The position numbers and the translations under genes are program-made. This document shows positions 56,300 to 64,000 of a stretch of 64,000 nt of DNA, in pieces. The notes under the pieces were generated by a model, which saw nothing but the letters and a program-made list of their open reading frames with translations, ran no database searches and was not told the DNA's origin. Numbering within the stretch: position 1 is the first letter of the stretch; each line of letters begins with the position of its first letter. The DNA comes from Bin5 sp034422415 (GTDB taxonomy: Bacteria > Chloroflexota > Anaerolineae > Caldilineales > Caldilineaceae), in the NCBI GenBank assembly GCA_965202955.1, contig OZ241871.1, positions 2,914,001 through 2,978,000 on the forward strand. Reading direction: 5' to 3'.

Positions 56300-56633
56300 T
56301 GTACAGCCTCCTTGGGGGAAATCGCAATCGAAATAGCCAATCGGTCCGGCAGGCACAAATCGCTCGCCAAACCATCCAGACTCTATTGTACATACGTTCT
56401 AATAGAACGCAAAATCAGACACCCCCCGCGCGTAAAAGTTCAATTTCGAAACTTCCTTCCCTATCTTTCGTCTGCGCCATCCATTGATTCGGCTTTCCTG
56501 AAGACCGCTATCGATTAGACCGATTCGCCACTTCATGGAATAATGACAGCGTAACCCAACCCGCCGTTTCCCATTCATTTGCCTGAACGCCAAGTCAGGT
56601 AATGCCCGCGCCGGCACCAGAAAGAGGCTGTCA
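56300..56633. promoter_or_regulatory. Divergent promoter region of ssb and the M24 peptidase gene
   Basis: These 334 bp hold, on the minus strand, a candidate promoter TTGCGT (56407-56412) with TACAAT (56385-56390) at 16 bp spacing. The palindrome GTTCTAATAGAAC (56396-56408) lies between and slightly over these two boxes, the usual place of a repressor operator. No gene is visible. Confidence 0.5.
56396..56408. promoter_or_regulatory. Candidate operator palindrome in the ssb promoter
   Basis: GTTCTAATAGAAC is a perfect palindrome with 6-bp arms around one base. Its GTTC/GAAC ends resemble those of LexA boxes in several phyla, although the spacing differs. lexA itself lies 7 kb away. A half site GTTCT is inside the lexA promoter at 63363-63367. 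SOS control is inference. Confidence 0.45.
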
Positions 56634-57863
56634 GTGAAACTACAACAAATCCGTGACCATCTGCGCGATCACGGTATGGCAGGCTGGCTGCTCTACGACT
56701 TTCGCGGTCAGAATCCGATCGCCGCGTCCGTCGCGGGGCTCGATAACACCGGCACGCGCCGCTGGTTCCTGTGGATTCCTGCCGAGGGCGAGCCGCAATG
56801 GCTGGTCCACGCCATCGAACAGGCAGCCTTCAGCGCGGTGGGCCCAGACCTGGCCGGGCCGATCCACCTGTACGTCAGCTGGCAGGAGATGGAGGAAAAG
56901 TTGCGCCGTCTCCTCCCGCAGGGCAACGCCAAAACGATCGCCATGGAGTACAGCCCCCGCTGCGCCATTCCCTATGTCAGCAAGGTCGATGCCGGCACGC
57001 TCGAAATCGTGCGCGCGACCAGCCCCGCAACCGTCGTCAGCAGTGCCGACCTCGTCCAGCTCGTGCAGGCCGTGCTCACGGCAGAACAGATCGAAAGCCA
57101 CCGCCGCGCAGCCGCCCACATGCTGGCAGCCAAGGACGCCGCTTTCGCATTCGTCGACGCAGCCCTGCGCGCCGACCAGGAGATCACCGAATATGCCGTG
57201 CAACAGCTGATCGTGGACCGGTTCCGCGCCGCCGATCTGGAATGGGGCCACGACCCGATCGTGGCCGTCAACGCCAACGCGGCCCTGCCCCACTACGCCC
57301 CCAGCGCGCAGCAGCACAGCCCGATCCGACGCGGCGACGTCCTGCTGATCGACCTGTGGGCCAGAGAGCGGAACCGCCCAGACGACTGCTACGCCGATAT
57401 CACCTGGACCGCATACTGCGGCCGGCAGGCGCCACCGACCCCGGCGCGCGTCTTCGACGTGGCCGCATCGGCGCGCGACAAAGCAATCGCCACCATCCAG
57501 CGACCGCTGAACGTCGGCCAGGCCGTCCATGGCTACGAAATCGACGCCGCCGCCCGCCGCGTGATCGAAGAGGCCGGTTTCGGCCACGGCATCCTCCACC
57601 GCACCGGCCACAGCCTGGGTCCGAACCTGCATTGGAACGGCGTCAACATCGACAACGTCGAGACCCAGGACCGACGCACGCTGGTCCCAGGCGTCATGAT
57701 CACCATCGAACCTGGCATCTACCTGCCCCAACTCGATTTCGACGACAGCGGCCAAGCCAACGGCCTGGGCGTCCGCACCGAAGTCAACTGCGTCGTCCAG
57801 AAAAATGGCCTGGAGGTGACCACACTCCCGTACCAGCAGGAGCTTGTGCTCCTGGGCGACTGA
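56634..57863 (+). CDS. M24-family metallopeptidase (Xaa-Pro aminopeptidase-like)
   Basis: A pita-bread metalloenzyme of 409 residues that removes N-terminal residues next to proline, or acts on related amides. Metal ligands are visible: Asp in LLIDLWAR, Asp in CYADITW, His in RTGHSLG, Glu in TIEPGIY and Glu in VRTEVNC. The N-terminal creatinase-like domain spans about residues 1-150. The start is GTG at 56634, with AAAGAGG upstream. It precedes lutA by less than 100 bp. Confidence 0.92.
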   Translation: MKLQQIRDHLRDHGMAGWLLYDFRGQNPIAASVAGLDNTGTRRWFLWIPAEGEPQWLVHAIEQAAFSAVGPDLAGPIHLYVSWQEMEEKLRRLLPQGNAKTIAMEYSPRCAIPYVSKVDAGTLEIVRATSPATVVSSADLVQLVQAVLTAEQIESHRRAAAHMLAAKDAAFAFVDAALRADQEITEYAVQQLIVDRFRAADLEWGHDPIVAVNANAALPHYAPSAQQHSPIRRGDVLLIDLWARERNRPDDCYADITWTAYCGRQAPPTPARVFDVAASARDKAIATIQRPLNVGQAVHGYEIDAAARRVIEEAGFGHGILHRTGHSLGPNLHWNGVNIDNVETQDRRTLVPGVMITIEPGIYLPQLDFDDSGQANGLGVRTEVNCVVQKNGLEVTTLPYQQELVLLGD

Positions 57864-57958
57864 AACGAAACTTAAGGAGGGCCTTTTCACCAACCCGCAT
57901 TCGAGGGGCGCCTCCAGCCATGAATCACGCATTGCGCAGTACCAACGCGGCGGGAAGA

Positions 57959-58822
57959 ATGGACCATCCCATGCATAAAATCACATTTGAAAGAAGACCC
58001 GAGCGCGTTGCACTCTTTGTTACCTGCATGGTCGACATGCTCTATCCTGGAGTGGGTATCGCCGCCTGCGAGCTTCTGGAAAAAAACGGCATCGAAGTCA
58101 TCTTCCCCGAGGAACAGACCTGCTGCGGACAGCCGGCCTTCAACGCCGGTTACCGTAACGAGGCGCGTAAGCTGGCGCGTCGCTTCATTTCGATCTTCGG
58201 GCCGCTCGTCGACAGCGGCGAGGTCGACGCAGTCGTCGCGCCCTCAGGCAGCTGCGCCACCATGACCAGCCACTTCTACGAAGTGATCTTCCAGGAGTCG
58301 AACGAGCCGGACCTGAGCATTCAGGCCCGGCGCCTGGCGGCGGCGACCTTCGAGTTGACCGAGTTCCTGGTCGACGTTCTCGGCCTGGTGAGTACAGGCG
58401 CCCAACTTCAGGGCAGGGCAGCCTATCACCCCTGCTGTCATCTATACCGCGAGCTGGGCGTCGACGAGCAGCCGCGCAAACTGCTGGCCGGTGTGGAGGG
58501 CCTCGAACTCGTCGACTTGCCGCACGCCCACGACTGCTGCGGGTTCGGCGGGCTCTTCGCCATCAAGAACAGTGGCATCAGCGCAGCAATGGGACGGGCA
58601 AAGGCCCGCTGCGCCCAACAAAGCGGCGCCGAGGCCATCGTCCTCTGCGATGTCAGCTGTATGACCCACATCAACGGCATACTCAGTCGCGAAGGCGTCG
58701 ACTGCCGGGCCCAACATATCGCGGAGATCCTCAACGACCATTTCGGCAGTCACCTGCGCCCGCCGCCCGACCCGGCCCCGACACCTGCCGACCATCCGCG
58801 ACGCTGGGGCGATGTTGCCTGA
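57959..58822 (+). CDS. lutA: Lactate utilization protein A (Fe-S, CCG domains)
   Basis: LutA is one part of the LutABC L-lactate dehydrogenase complex. The protein is related to the glycolate oxidase iron-sulfur subunit and has two CCG motifs, QTCCGQPAFNAGY and HDCCGFGGLFAIK, for metal cluster binding. The family start is RVALFVTCMVDMLYPGVG. I take 57959 (MDHPMHK); 57920 would add 13 residues. About 287 residues, slightly long due to a proline-rich tail. lutB and lutC follow directly. Confidence 0.93.
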   Translation: MDHPMHKITFERRPERVALFVTCMVDMLYPGVGIAACELLEKNGIEVIFPEEQTCCGQPAFNAGYRNEARKLARRFISIFGPLVDSGEVDAVVAPSGSCATMTSHFYEVIFQESNEPDLSIQARRLAAATFELTEFLVDVLGLVSTGAQLQGRAAYHPCCHLYRELGVDEQPRKLLAGVEGLELVDLPHAHDCCGFGGLFAIKNSGISAAMGRAKARCAQQSGAEAIVLCDVSCMTHINGILSREGVDCRAQHIAEILNDHFGSHLRPPPDPAPTPADHPRRWGDVA

Positions 58823-58909
58823 CCTGCAGACGCAGCCCCCGACACCGGTCGGCCCGCGTTGCTGCCCCGCCCGATCAACGCACACAACCGGCCAACAGGA
58901 ACGACCACG

Positions 58910-60337
58910 ATGCAAGTAGACATCCATGCCCCCTACAAAGACCGCATCCGACAGGCGCTTGGCGACCCCAATCTCCGCGTTGCCGTCAGCAAGGCCACCG
59001 ACCGCATGGCCAACGCCCGCGACGCCTCAATGGACGCAATTGAGGGCGAGAGACTGCGCACGCAGCTGCGCCAAATGAAGCAAAATGTGCTGCGAAACTG
59101 GCCCGATTATCTTCAGGAATTGGAATCAAACCTGCGTCAGAACGGCTGCGTCGTTCATTGGGCCGAAGGCATCGAAGATGCGCAGGCAATTGTCAAGGAC
59201 ATCGCGCTGCAGAACAGCGCCAAGCTGGTCGTCAAAGCCAAATCGATGGCGACCGAAGAGATTCACCTCAACCACGCCATGGAAGAGGCAGGCCTGCGCG
59301 TCGTCGAGACCGACTTGGGCGAGTACATCATCCAATTGGCCGATGAACCGCCCAGCCACATCGTCGCCCCTGTGATCCACAAGCGCCTCGAGGAGATCGC
59401 CCACGTCTTCCAGGAAAAGCTCGACATGCCGGCCACGCGCGACCCGTCGAAAATGACCTCGTTGGCGCGCGCCCGGTTGCGCAAAGAGTTCTTCTCAGCA
59501 GACATGGGAATCAGCGGCTGCAACTTCGCCATCGCCGAAACCGGGACAATCTGCATCGTCACCAATGAAGGCAACGGGCGCATGGTCAGCAGCATGCCGC
59601 GCGTCTATGTGGCAGTGATGGGCATCGAAAAGCTCGTCCCAACAGTCGAAGACGCCTTTCTGCAGCTCCAGGCCCTCTGCCGCAGCGCAACCGGTCAGCA
59701 GATGACCGTCTACTGCTCTATGACCAGCGGGCCGCGCCAGGAAGGCGACGTCGACGGCCCCGAACAGGTGCACGTCGTCCTGCTCGACAACGGCCGAACC
59801 CGTATGTTTGACAGGGGCTACGGTGAGGCCCTGATGTGCATCCGCTGCGGCGCCTGCCTCAACGCCTGCCCCGTCTACCAGGAAATCGGCGGTCACGCCT
59901 ACGGCAGTACATACAACGGCCCGGTCGGCGCCGTTGTCACGCCCGCACTCGCCCCGGAAATCGCCCAATTCAAGGAGCTGCCCCACGCCACCTCGCTCTG
60001 CGGAGCATGCCGCGAGGCCTGCCCGGTCAAAATCGACCTGCCCCGCCTCCTGCTCGACCTCCGCTCCGACCTCGTGCAGCAGGGCGCAGGGCCGACAACC
60101 GAGGCCCTCGGCATCAAGAGCTACAGCGCGCTGATGAGCAGCCGCCGCACCTACGAGAGTCTCGGCAAACTCGCCAGCATCGGCTCGAACATTTACGCCG
60201 GCATGAGCGGGGGCAATATCAAATTCATGCCTCCGCCCTTGAGTGGCTGGACCGCCTACCGCGATTTCGCCCCCTTTGCCCGCAAGAGCTTTCGCGATTG
60301 GTGGAGAGCGCGCGATAAGATGCGCCGACGGGCCTGA
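58910..60337 (+). CDS. lutB: Lactate utilization protein B (LUD domain, two 4Fe-4S clusters)
   Basis: A 475-residue LutB. The N-terminal LUD domain includes AETGTICIVTNEGNGRM near 215, and the two ferredoxin-type motifs are CIRCGACLNACPVYQ near 310 and CGACREACPVKIDLP near 365. Start MQVDIHAPYKDRI is at 58910. It lies 87 bp after lutA and 40 bp before lutC. The three together oxidise L-lactate to pyruvate; the electron acceptor is not known. No lactate permease is in the window. Confidence 0.95.
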   Translation: MQVDIHAPYKDRIRQALGDPNLRVAVSKATDRMANARDASMDAIEGERLRTQLRQMKQNVLRNWPDYLQELESNLRQNGCVVHWAEGIEDAQAIVKDIALQNSAKLVVKAKSMATEEIHLNHAMEEAGLRVVETDLGEYIIQLADEPPSHIVAPVIHKRLEEIAHVFQEKLDMPATRDPSKMTSLARARLRKEFFSADMGISGCNFAIAETGTICIVTNEGNGRMVSSMPRVYVAVMGIEKLVPTVEDAFLQLQALCRSATGQQMTVYCSMTSGPRQEGDVDGPEQVHVVLLDNGRTRMFDRGYGEALMCIRCGACLNACPVYQEIGGHAYGSTYNGPVGAVVTPALAPEIAQFKELPHATSLCGACREACPVKIDLPRLLLDLRSDLVQQGAGPTTEALGIKSYSALMSSRRTYESLGKLASIGSNIYAGMSGGNIKFMPPPLSGWTAYRDFAPFARKSFRDWWRARDKMRRRA

Positions 60338-60377
60338 AAAGCGAACCGCCAACCCGATTCAATCGGAACTGCGACAC

Positions 60378-61142
60378 ATGAGCACACGCGACAACATCCT
60401 CGCCCGTCTGCGCGAAACACTCCGACAGCCGGACCTCAGTTTTCCCCCGCTCGAAAGTCCCCCGCTGACCCAAGCCGAACGCATGACGGTCACCAGTGCC
60501 CCGGGCGACCTCTGGGCCCAGGCCGAACGCTTCGCGCAGGAGATCGCCGCCGTCAAGGGTACCTGTGAACTGCTGGAGACCGAAACCGAGGCCCGCCTCT
60601 CAGTAGTCTCTCGCCTGCAGATGTGGGTGGAAGAAGAGCAGGCGGCCCGCAAGACCGTCGATGCCGAACACCCCGAAGACTGGGACCTGCTCTGCTGGCC
60701 GCCGCCGCAGCTGCACCTCGACGGCTTGACACACATCCTCAAGGTAACAGGCTTCAAACTGATCGTGCCGACCGACCTGCATGACCCGGAACAGCGCGAG
60801 CGTATCCGACCGGTTCGGGCCGGAATCACGACCGTTGAGGCAGCCTTTGCCAGTACCGGCTCTTTCGTCGTCGGCGCTGGCGGCGCCAACGCTCGCGCCG
60901 CCAGCCTGACCCCCTTCCGGCACCTGGTCGTAATCCCCTTCAGCCGGCTCTTTGCCACCGCCGAAGACTGGCTCGCCGAAATGCGATACGCCGGCGGCCT
61001 CGACGCCTACATCCGCCGCAGCCGTAACATCTCAATTGTCACCGGCCCCAGCAAATCAGCCGACCTTGAAGGCAATCTGACAACGGGCGTACACGGCCCC
61101 AAGGTCGTTCATGCCGTCCTCTTCGACGACGTGCAAGAGTAA
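60378..61142 (+). CDS. lutC: Lactate utilization protein C (LUD domain)
   Basis: A 254-residue LUD-domain protein. The family motifs are RAGITTVEAAFASTGS and the C-terminal TGPSKSADLEGNLTTGVHGPK. The start MSTRDNILARLRETL is at 60378. An upstream open stretch is only the overlap with lutB. It completes lutABC. A rhodanese gene follows in 65 bp. Confidence 0.95.
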   Translation: MSTRDNILARLRETLRQPDLSFPPLESPPLTQAERMTVTSAPGDLWAQAERFAQEIAAVKGTCELLETETEARLSVVSRLQMWVEEEQAARKTVDAEHPEDWDLLCWPPPQLHLDGLTHILKVTGFKLIVPTDLHDPEQRERIRPVRAGITTVEAAFASTGSFVVGAGGANARAASLTPFRHLVVIPFSRLFATAEDWLAEMRYAGGLDAYIRRSRNISIVTGPSKSADLEGNLTTGVHGPKVVHAVLFDDVQE

Positions 61143-61207
61143 GGACCGCCGCGCCAGGACCCCGTGCGCCGCCGCGCGGGGCACCCTTCTTGAAAGGACC
61201 TTAAGAG

Positions 61208-62089
61208 ATGGCAAACCTACAGGGGCAATCGTTCCGCACACTCATCAACTGCCCGCAACTTTCGCAGGCGCTCACTGCTGCAGACGACCCCGCCGCAAGC
61301 CCCCTCCGCGTCGTCGACTGCCGCTTCGACCTGCGCGACACCGAGGCTGGCCGCCGTGCCTACACCCAGAGCCACATTCCCGGCGCACAGTATGCGCATC
61401 TGGACGAGGATCTGTCCGGGCCGGTCCTGCCCGGCCGCACCGGCCGGCATCCCCTGCCCGAGGCAGCCGACTTCGCCCGAACGCTCGCCCGCCTGGGCAT
61501 CGGCAACAACGCCCAAGTCATCGTCTACGACGACGGCAGCGGCCCGATGGCCGCCCGCATGTGGTGGATGATGCGCTGGCTCGGTCACGAAGCCGTCGCC
61601 GTGCTCGACGGCGGTTGGGCGGCCTGGACCGCAGCCTCCCTGCCCACCAGTAGCGGCGCCGAAGCCAGCACAACCGCCAGCTTCATAGCAAAGCCCCGCC
61701 CCGAGCTGGTCGTCGATGCCGCCGAGATGCTCGCCAAGACTGCCAGCGGCGCCGCGCTTGTCATCGACGCCCGCTCCACCGACCGCTTCCGCGGCGAAAA
61801 CGAGACGCTCGACCCGATCGGCGGCCACATCCCCGGCGCCTCCAACCTGCCCTTCGACGGCAATCTGCGCGCCGGCTTCTTCCGCGAACCCGCCGAGCTG
61901 GCCGCCCGCTTCAGTGAGCTCATGGGCAACAGGCCCCCGTTAGAAGTGATCTTCTACTGCGGCTCCGGCGTCTCCGCCTGCCACAACGTCCTCGCCCTCG
62001 AACACGCCGGCATTGGCGAAGCCCGCCTCTACCCCGGCTCCTGGAGCGACTGGATCACCGACCCGGCGCGGCCCACAGCACAGGGCTAA
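61208..62089 (+). CDS. Sulfurtransferase with two rhodanese domains
   Basis: A thiosulfate or 3-mercaptopyruvate sulfurtransferase of 293 residues. The first domain (about 25-145) is inactive; the second carries the active Cys in FYCGSGVSACHNV near 258. The CGSGV(S/T)A loop is more like mercaptopyruvate than thiosulfate sulfurtransferases. GAAAGGACC and AAGAG lie upstream of the ATG. It may serve sulfur transfer to Fe-S or thiolated products, or detoxify sulfur released by sulfatase chemistry elsewhere. Confidence 0.93.
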   Translation: MANLQGQSFRTLINCPQLSQALTAADDPAASPLRVVDCRFDLRDTEAGRRAYTQSHIPGAQYAHLDEDLSGPVLPGRTGRHPLPEAADFARTLARLGIGNNAQVIVYDDGSGPMAARMWWMMRWLGHEAVAVLDGGWAAWTAASLPTSSGAEASTTASFIAKPRPELVVDAAEMLAKTASGAALVIDARSTDRFRGENETLDPIGGHIPGASNLPFDGNLRAGFFREPAELAARFSELMGNRPPLEVIFYCGSGVSACHNVLALEHAGIGEARLYPGSWSDWITDPARPTAQG

Positions 62090-62153
62090 GGCGCAGACAG
62101 GCAGGCCGCGAAACCCTTCTTCGTCTATCACCCGACCCTAAAGGACCTACCCA

Positions 62154-63023
62154 ATGAAAACGCGTACAGGCAGCTTCCCCATCGGCTTCCGCCAAGTCAA
62201 AGCCCCGTGGCAGCGCGACCTACCATCCCTGCTGGAATGGGCCGTCCAGAACGATCTGGAGGTGATCGACCTCAACCACAGCTCTGCCGAAGCCGTAAGG
62301 GAAGTCGCCGCAGCCGGTCTGCGCATCGGCTCCATCGACCTGCCCGACCACAAAGGCATGATCGCCGCCGACCCCGCCCGCCGCGCCGCCGCGCTCGCCC
62401 GCAACAGCGAATGCATCCGCGCCTGCACCGCTGACGGCCCCCAGAACTTCTTCGAAGTCATGTTGCCTGAAAATCCAGAGCTCCCGCGCGCCGAAAACTA
62501 CGGTTACATGGTTGAGAGTTTCACCGCGCTCGCCCCCGTCCTTGAGGAGAGCGGCTCCCACTACGTCATCGAAGGCTGGCCCGGCCCCGGTGCCCTCTGC
62601 TGCACGCCCGAGACCCTCCGCGCCTTCCTCCGCGACGTTCCCTCACCGTCCATGAGTGTAAATTATGACCCTTCCCACCTGATCCGCATGGGCATCAACC
62701 CGCTGCGCTTCCTCGAAGAGTTCGTCGATCGCGTCTACCACGTGCACGGCAAGGACACCGAAATCCTCGCAGAAAACCTCTACGAATACGGACACGAACA
62801 GCCGGCCACTTTCGCCGAAGGAATCCCGTTCGGCGCCCACAGCTGGCGCTATACAATTCCCGGACACGGACTCTTCCGCTGGAGTGAGGGCCTGCGTATC
62901 CTCGCGCAGTTTGGCTACAGCGGCTGCATCTCCATCGAGCTGGAAGATTCCAACTTCAACGGTGCCGAGGAAACCGAGAGGCAGGGCATTCTCCACGGCG
63001 CCCGCTTCCTGGCAGGCTGCTGA
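62154..63023 (+). CDS. Sugar phosphate isomerase/epimerase (third)
   Basis: A xylose-isomerase-like TIM barrel of 289 residues, starting MKTRTGSFPIGFRQVKAPWQRD. Metal ligands are Glu in VIEGWPGPG, Asp in NYDPSHLIRMG, His in YHVHGKDTE and Glu in SIELEDSN. It is the closest of the three isomerases to IolE/IolH-like proteins by the YHVHGKD motif. It is 64 bp after the rhodanese gene. Substrate unknown. Confidence 0.86.
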   Translation: MKTRTGSFPIGFRQVKAPWQRDLPSLLEWAVQNDLEVIDLNHSSAEAVREVAAAGLRIGSIDLPDHKGMIAADPARRAAALARNSECIRACTADGPQNFFEVMLPENPELPRAENYGYMVESFTALAPVLEESGSHYVIEGWPGPGALCCTPETLRAFLRDVPSPSMSVNYDPSHLIRMGINPLRFLEEFVDRVYHVHGKDTEILAENLYEYGHEQPATFAEGIPFGAHSWRYTIPGHGLFRWSEGLRILAQFGYSGCISIELEDSNFNGAEETERQGILHGARFLAGC

Positions 63024-63053
63024 TCAGCCGCGGCACACCGGTTGGACGGCTGT

Positions 63054-63305
63054 TCAAAACTCGAACGACTCGTGCAAGGAAGGCGCGACCACGTTGCTGT
63101 GACCTTGCCCGCGTAACTTTCCCGCCAGCGCGCTTGTCCCTTCCGCCTCACCGTGGACAAGAAAGACCTGTTGCAGCCGCCCCCGGTCGAATTCCGACGC
63201 CCATGCCAGCAGCTCCGCCTGGTCGGCGTGCGCGCTGTAGCCGTTGATACGCGCCACCTCGGCCAGCACGTCGTAAGCCTCGCCGAAGATCCGCACTGTC
63301 CCACT
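63054..63305 (-). pseudogene. C-terminal remnant of a metallo-beta-lactamase/beta-CASP RNase-like protein
   Basis: About 84 residues, VRIFGEAYDVLAEVARINGYSAHADQAELL to the end SLHESFEF, match the C-terminal part of beta-CASP MBL-fold RNA hydrolases. Motifs B (SAHAD) and C (VHGE) are kept, but the MBL domain with HxHxDH is missing. The frame stays open further to 63428, but those residues cover the lexA promoter and do not fit the family. The gene was cut from its N-terminal 370 or so residues. Confidence 0.7.
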
Positions 63306-63345
63306 CTGTCCGTCCCATTCCTGGAACATTCGTGCGGGAAAGGAC

Positions 63346-63374
63346 TTGACACCGCACAGATGTTCTTGTATAAT
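63346..63374 (+). promoter_or_regulatory. Consensus sigma-70-type promoter of lexA
   Basis: TTGACA at 63346-63351 and TATAAT at 63369-63374, spaced exactly 17 bp, match the consensus fully. The transcript would start near 63381, about 100 nt before the lexA ATG. TTGGGATAT occurs at 63374-63382 and again at 63406-63414, with TTGGGTAAT at 63386-63394 between them, a possible direct-repeat operator. Confidence 0.8.
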
Positions 63375-63484
63375 TGGGATATCGTTTGGGTAATGCTTGA
63401 AATACTTGGGATATTCCAATGGTAACAAGCTGCGCCCCGAGTATCAAGCAAGAGCGCCTCCATCCACATGCTAGGAGCATAGCC

Positions 63485-64000
63485 ATGAAACTGTCGGAAC
63501 GCCAAAAGAACATGCTCGCCTTCATCGCCGACTTTGTCGGGAGCAACAACTACCCGCCCACAATTCGCGAAATCGGCCGCGCCTGCGGCATCTCCAGCAC
63601 CTCCGTCGTAAAGTACAACCTGACCAAACTGGAACGCCACGAGTTGATCCGCCGCGACAAAGAGGTGAGCCGCGGCTTGAGCCTGGCCTGGGAGCGCCTT
63701 CAGGAACTGGGGCTTGCCTCCGATCTGACCGGCGCGCCGTCTGACGCAGACCCCGATGGCAACGGCAGTCGGCTCCAGGGATTCTTCCGGGTTCCCGTGC
63801 TCGGTTTCATCGCCGCCGGTCAGCCGATCCAGGTCGAGCCCGCCGACCATTTCAGCGCCGACGAATGGCTCGAACTCAACGAGTCCCTCTTCCGCAATCC
63901 CACCGAGCTCTACGCGCTGCGCGTCCAGGGCGATTCGATGATCGACGCCAGCGTTCTCGACGGCGACATCGTCATCCTCCGCCACCAGGAGCAGGCCGAA
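63485..64000 (+). CDS. lexA: LexA repressor, 3' end outside window
   Basis: The SOS repressor; it is cleaved by RecA-activated self-proteolysis. The 172 visible codons cover the N-terminal winged helix (MKLSERQKNMLAFIADFVG, YPPTIREIGRACGISSTSVV), a linker of about 25 residues, the cleavage site Ala-Gly in FIAAGQP and the catalytic Ser in VQGDSMIDASV. The catalytic Lys should lie just beyond the end. ATG at 63485 follows AGGAG. A consensus promoter lies upstream. Confidence 0.97.
   Translation, partial: MKLSERQKNMLAFIADFVGSNNYPPTIREIGRACGISSTSVVKYNLTKLERHELIRRDKEVSRGLSLAWERLQELGLASDLTGAPSDADPDGNGSRLQGFFRVPVLGFIAAGQPIQVEPADHFSADEWLELNESLFRNPTELYALRVQGDSMIDASVLDGDIVILRHQEQAE

Noticed and set aside
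56771..57958. Open frame upstream of and in frame with lutA, inside the M24 gene
   Set aside because: The sequence is Arg/Pro-rich shadow of the peptidase; lutA family similarity begins only near 57980.

Overview
The window is GC-rich bacterial chromosome, densely packed with short operons. The gene set suggests a Chloroflexota bacterium, most plausibly Caldilineaceae-like: acidic-linker ABC lipoproteins, PhyH dioxygenases, many Gfo/Idh/MocA oxidoreductases, Cys-type sulfatases, LutABC and tandem ssb genes. That placement is inferred from family content and codon style; no rRNA or tRNA gene is visible to confirm it.

Layout. (1) 1-8386 is the distal part of a type I CRISPR-Cas locus: the C-terminal part of a Cas3-type helicase, a small antisense ORF, cas6, cas1, cas2, cas4, a leader and an array of 38 identical 37-bp repeats with 37 spacers. 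The interference genes (cas5/7/8 or cas10d) lie upstream of the window or elsewhere. Three CRISPR-repeat-like elements lie inside the cas operon, one before cas6, one over the cas6 start codon and one directly after its stop. This is the most unusual structure in the window. (2) 8430-8978 is a truncated GmrSD/DUF262-type restriction nuclease remnant abutting the array. (3) 8994-20411 holds housekeeping and metabolic genes: an AIR-synthase/HypE-like protein, a YIP1-like pair, a phosphohexomutase, two sugar isomerase/epimerases, a zinc-type dehydrogenase, an MFS exporter and a ComM-like ATPase. (4) 20889-32560 is a peptide/oligosaccharide-type ABC import module with two near-identical lipoproteins and two permeases but no ATPase, followed by two PhyH dioxygenases, an aldo/keto reductase, a beta-propeller glycosidase-like protein and a GNAT acetyltransferase. 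(5) 32615-54082 and 54127-55182 form a catabolic region with five Gfo/Idh/MocA oxidoreductases, two MDR dehydrogenases, a second beta-propeller protein, an aspartoacylase-like enzyme, gamma-glutamyltransferase, two sulfatases, a Rieske protein, an enolase-superfamily dehydratase, a DHDPS-like aldolase, an SDR and an AbiEii-like nucleotidyltransferase. (6) 55322-64000 has two ssb genes, an M24 peptidase, lutABC, a rhodanese, a third sugar isomerase, a beta-CASP nuclease remnant and the start of lexA behind a consensus promoter.

How the genes may work together. Regions 4 and 5 read as import and stepwise oxidation of sulfated or otherwise modified sugars and sugar acids: sulfatases remove sulfate, Gfo/MDR/SDR/AKR enzymes oxidise, isomerases interconvert, the enolase-superfamily enzyme dehydrates and the DHDPS-like enzyme cleaves. 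This is inference from family roles; no substrate can be read from sequence. Paralogous pairs (SBP, PhyH, propeller protein, sulfatase, YIP1, ssb) are a recurring theme.
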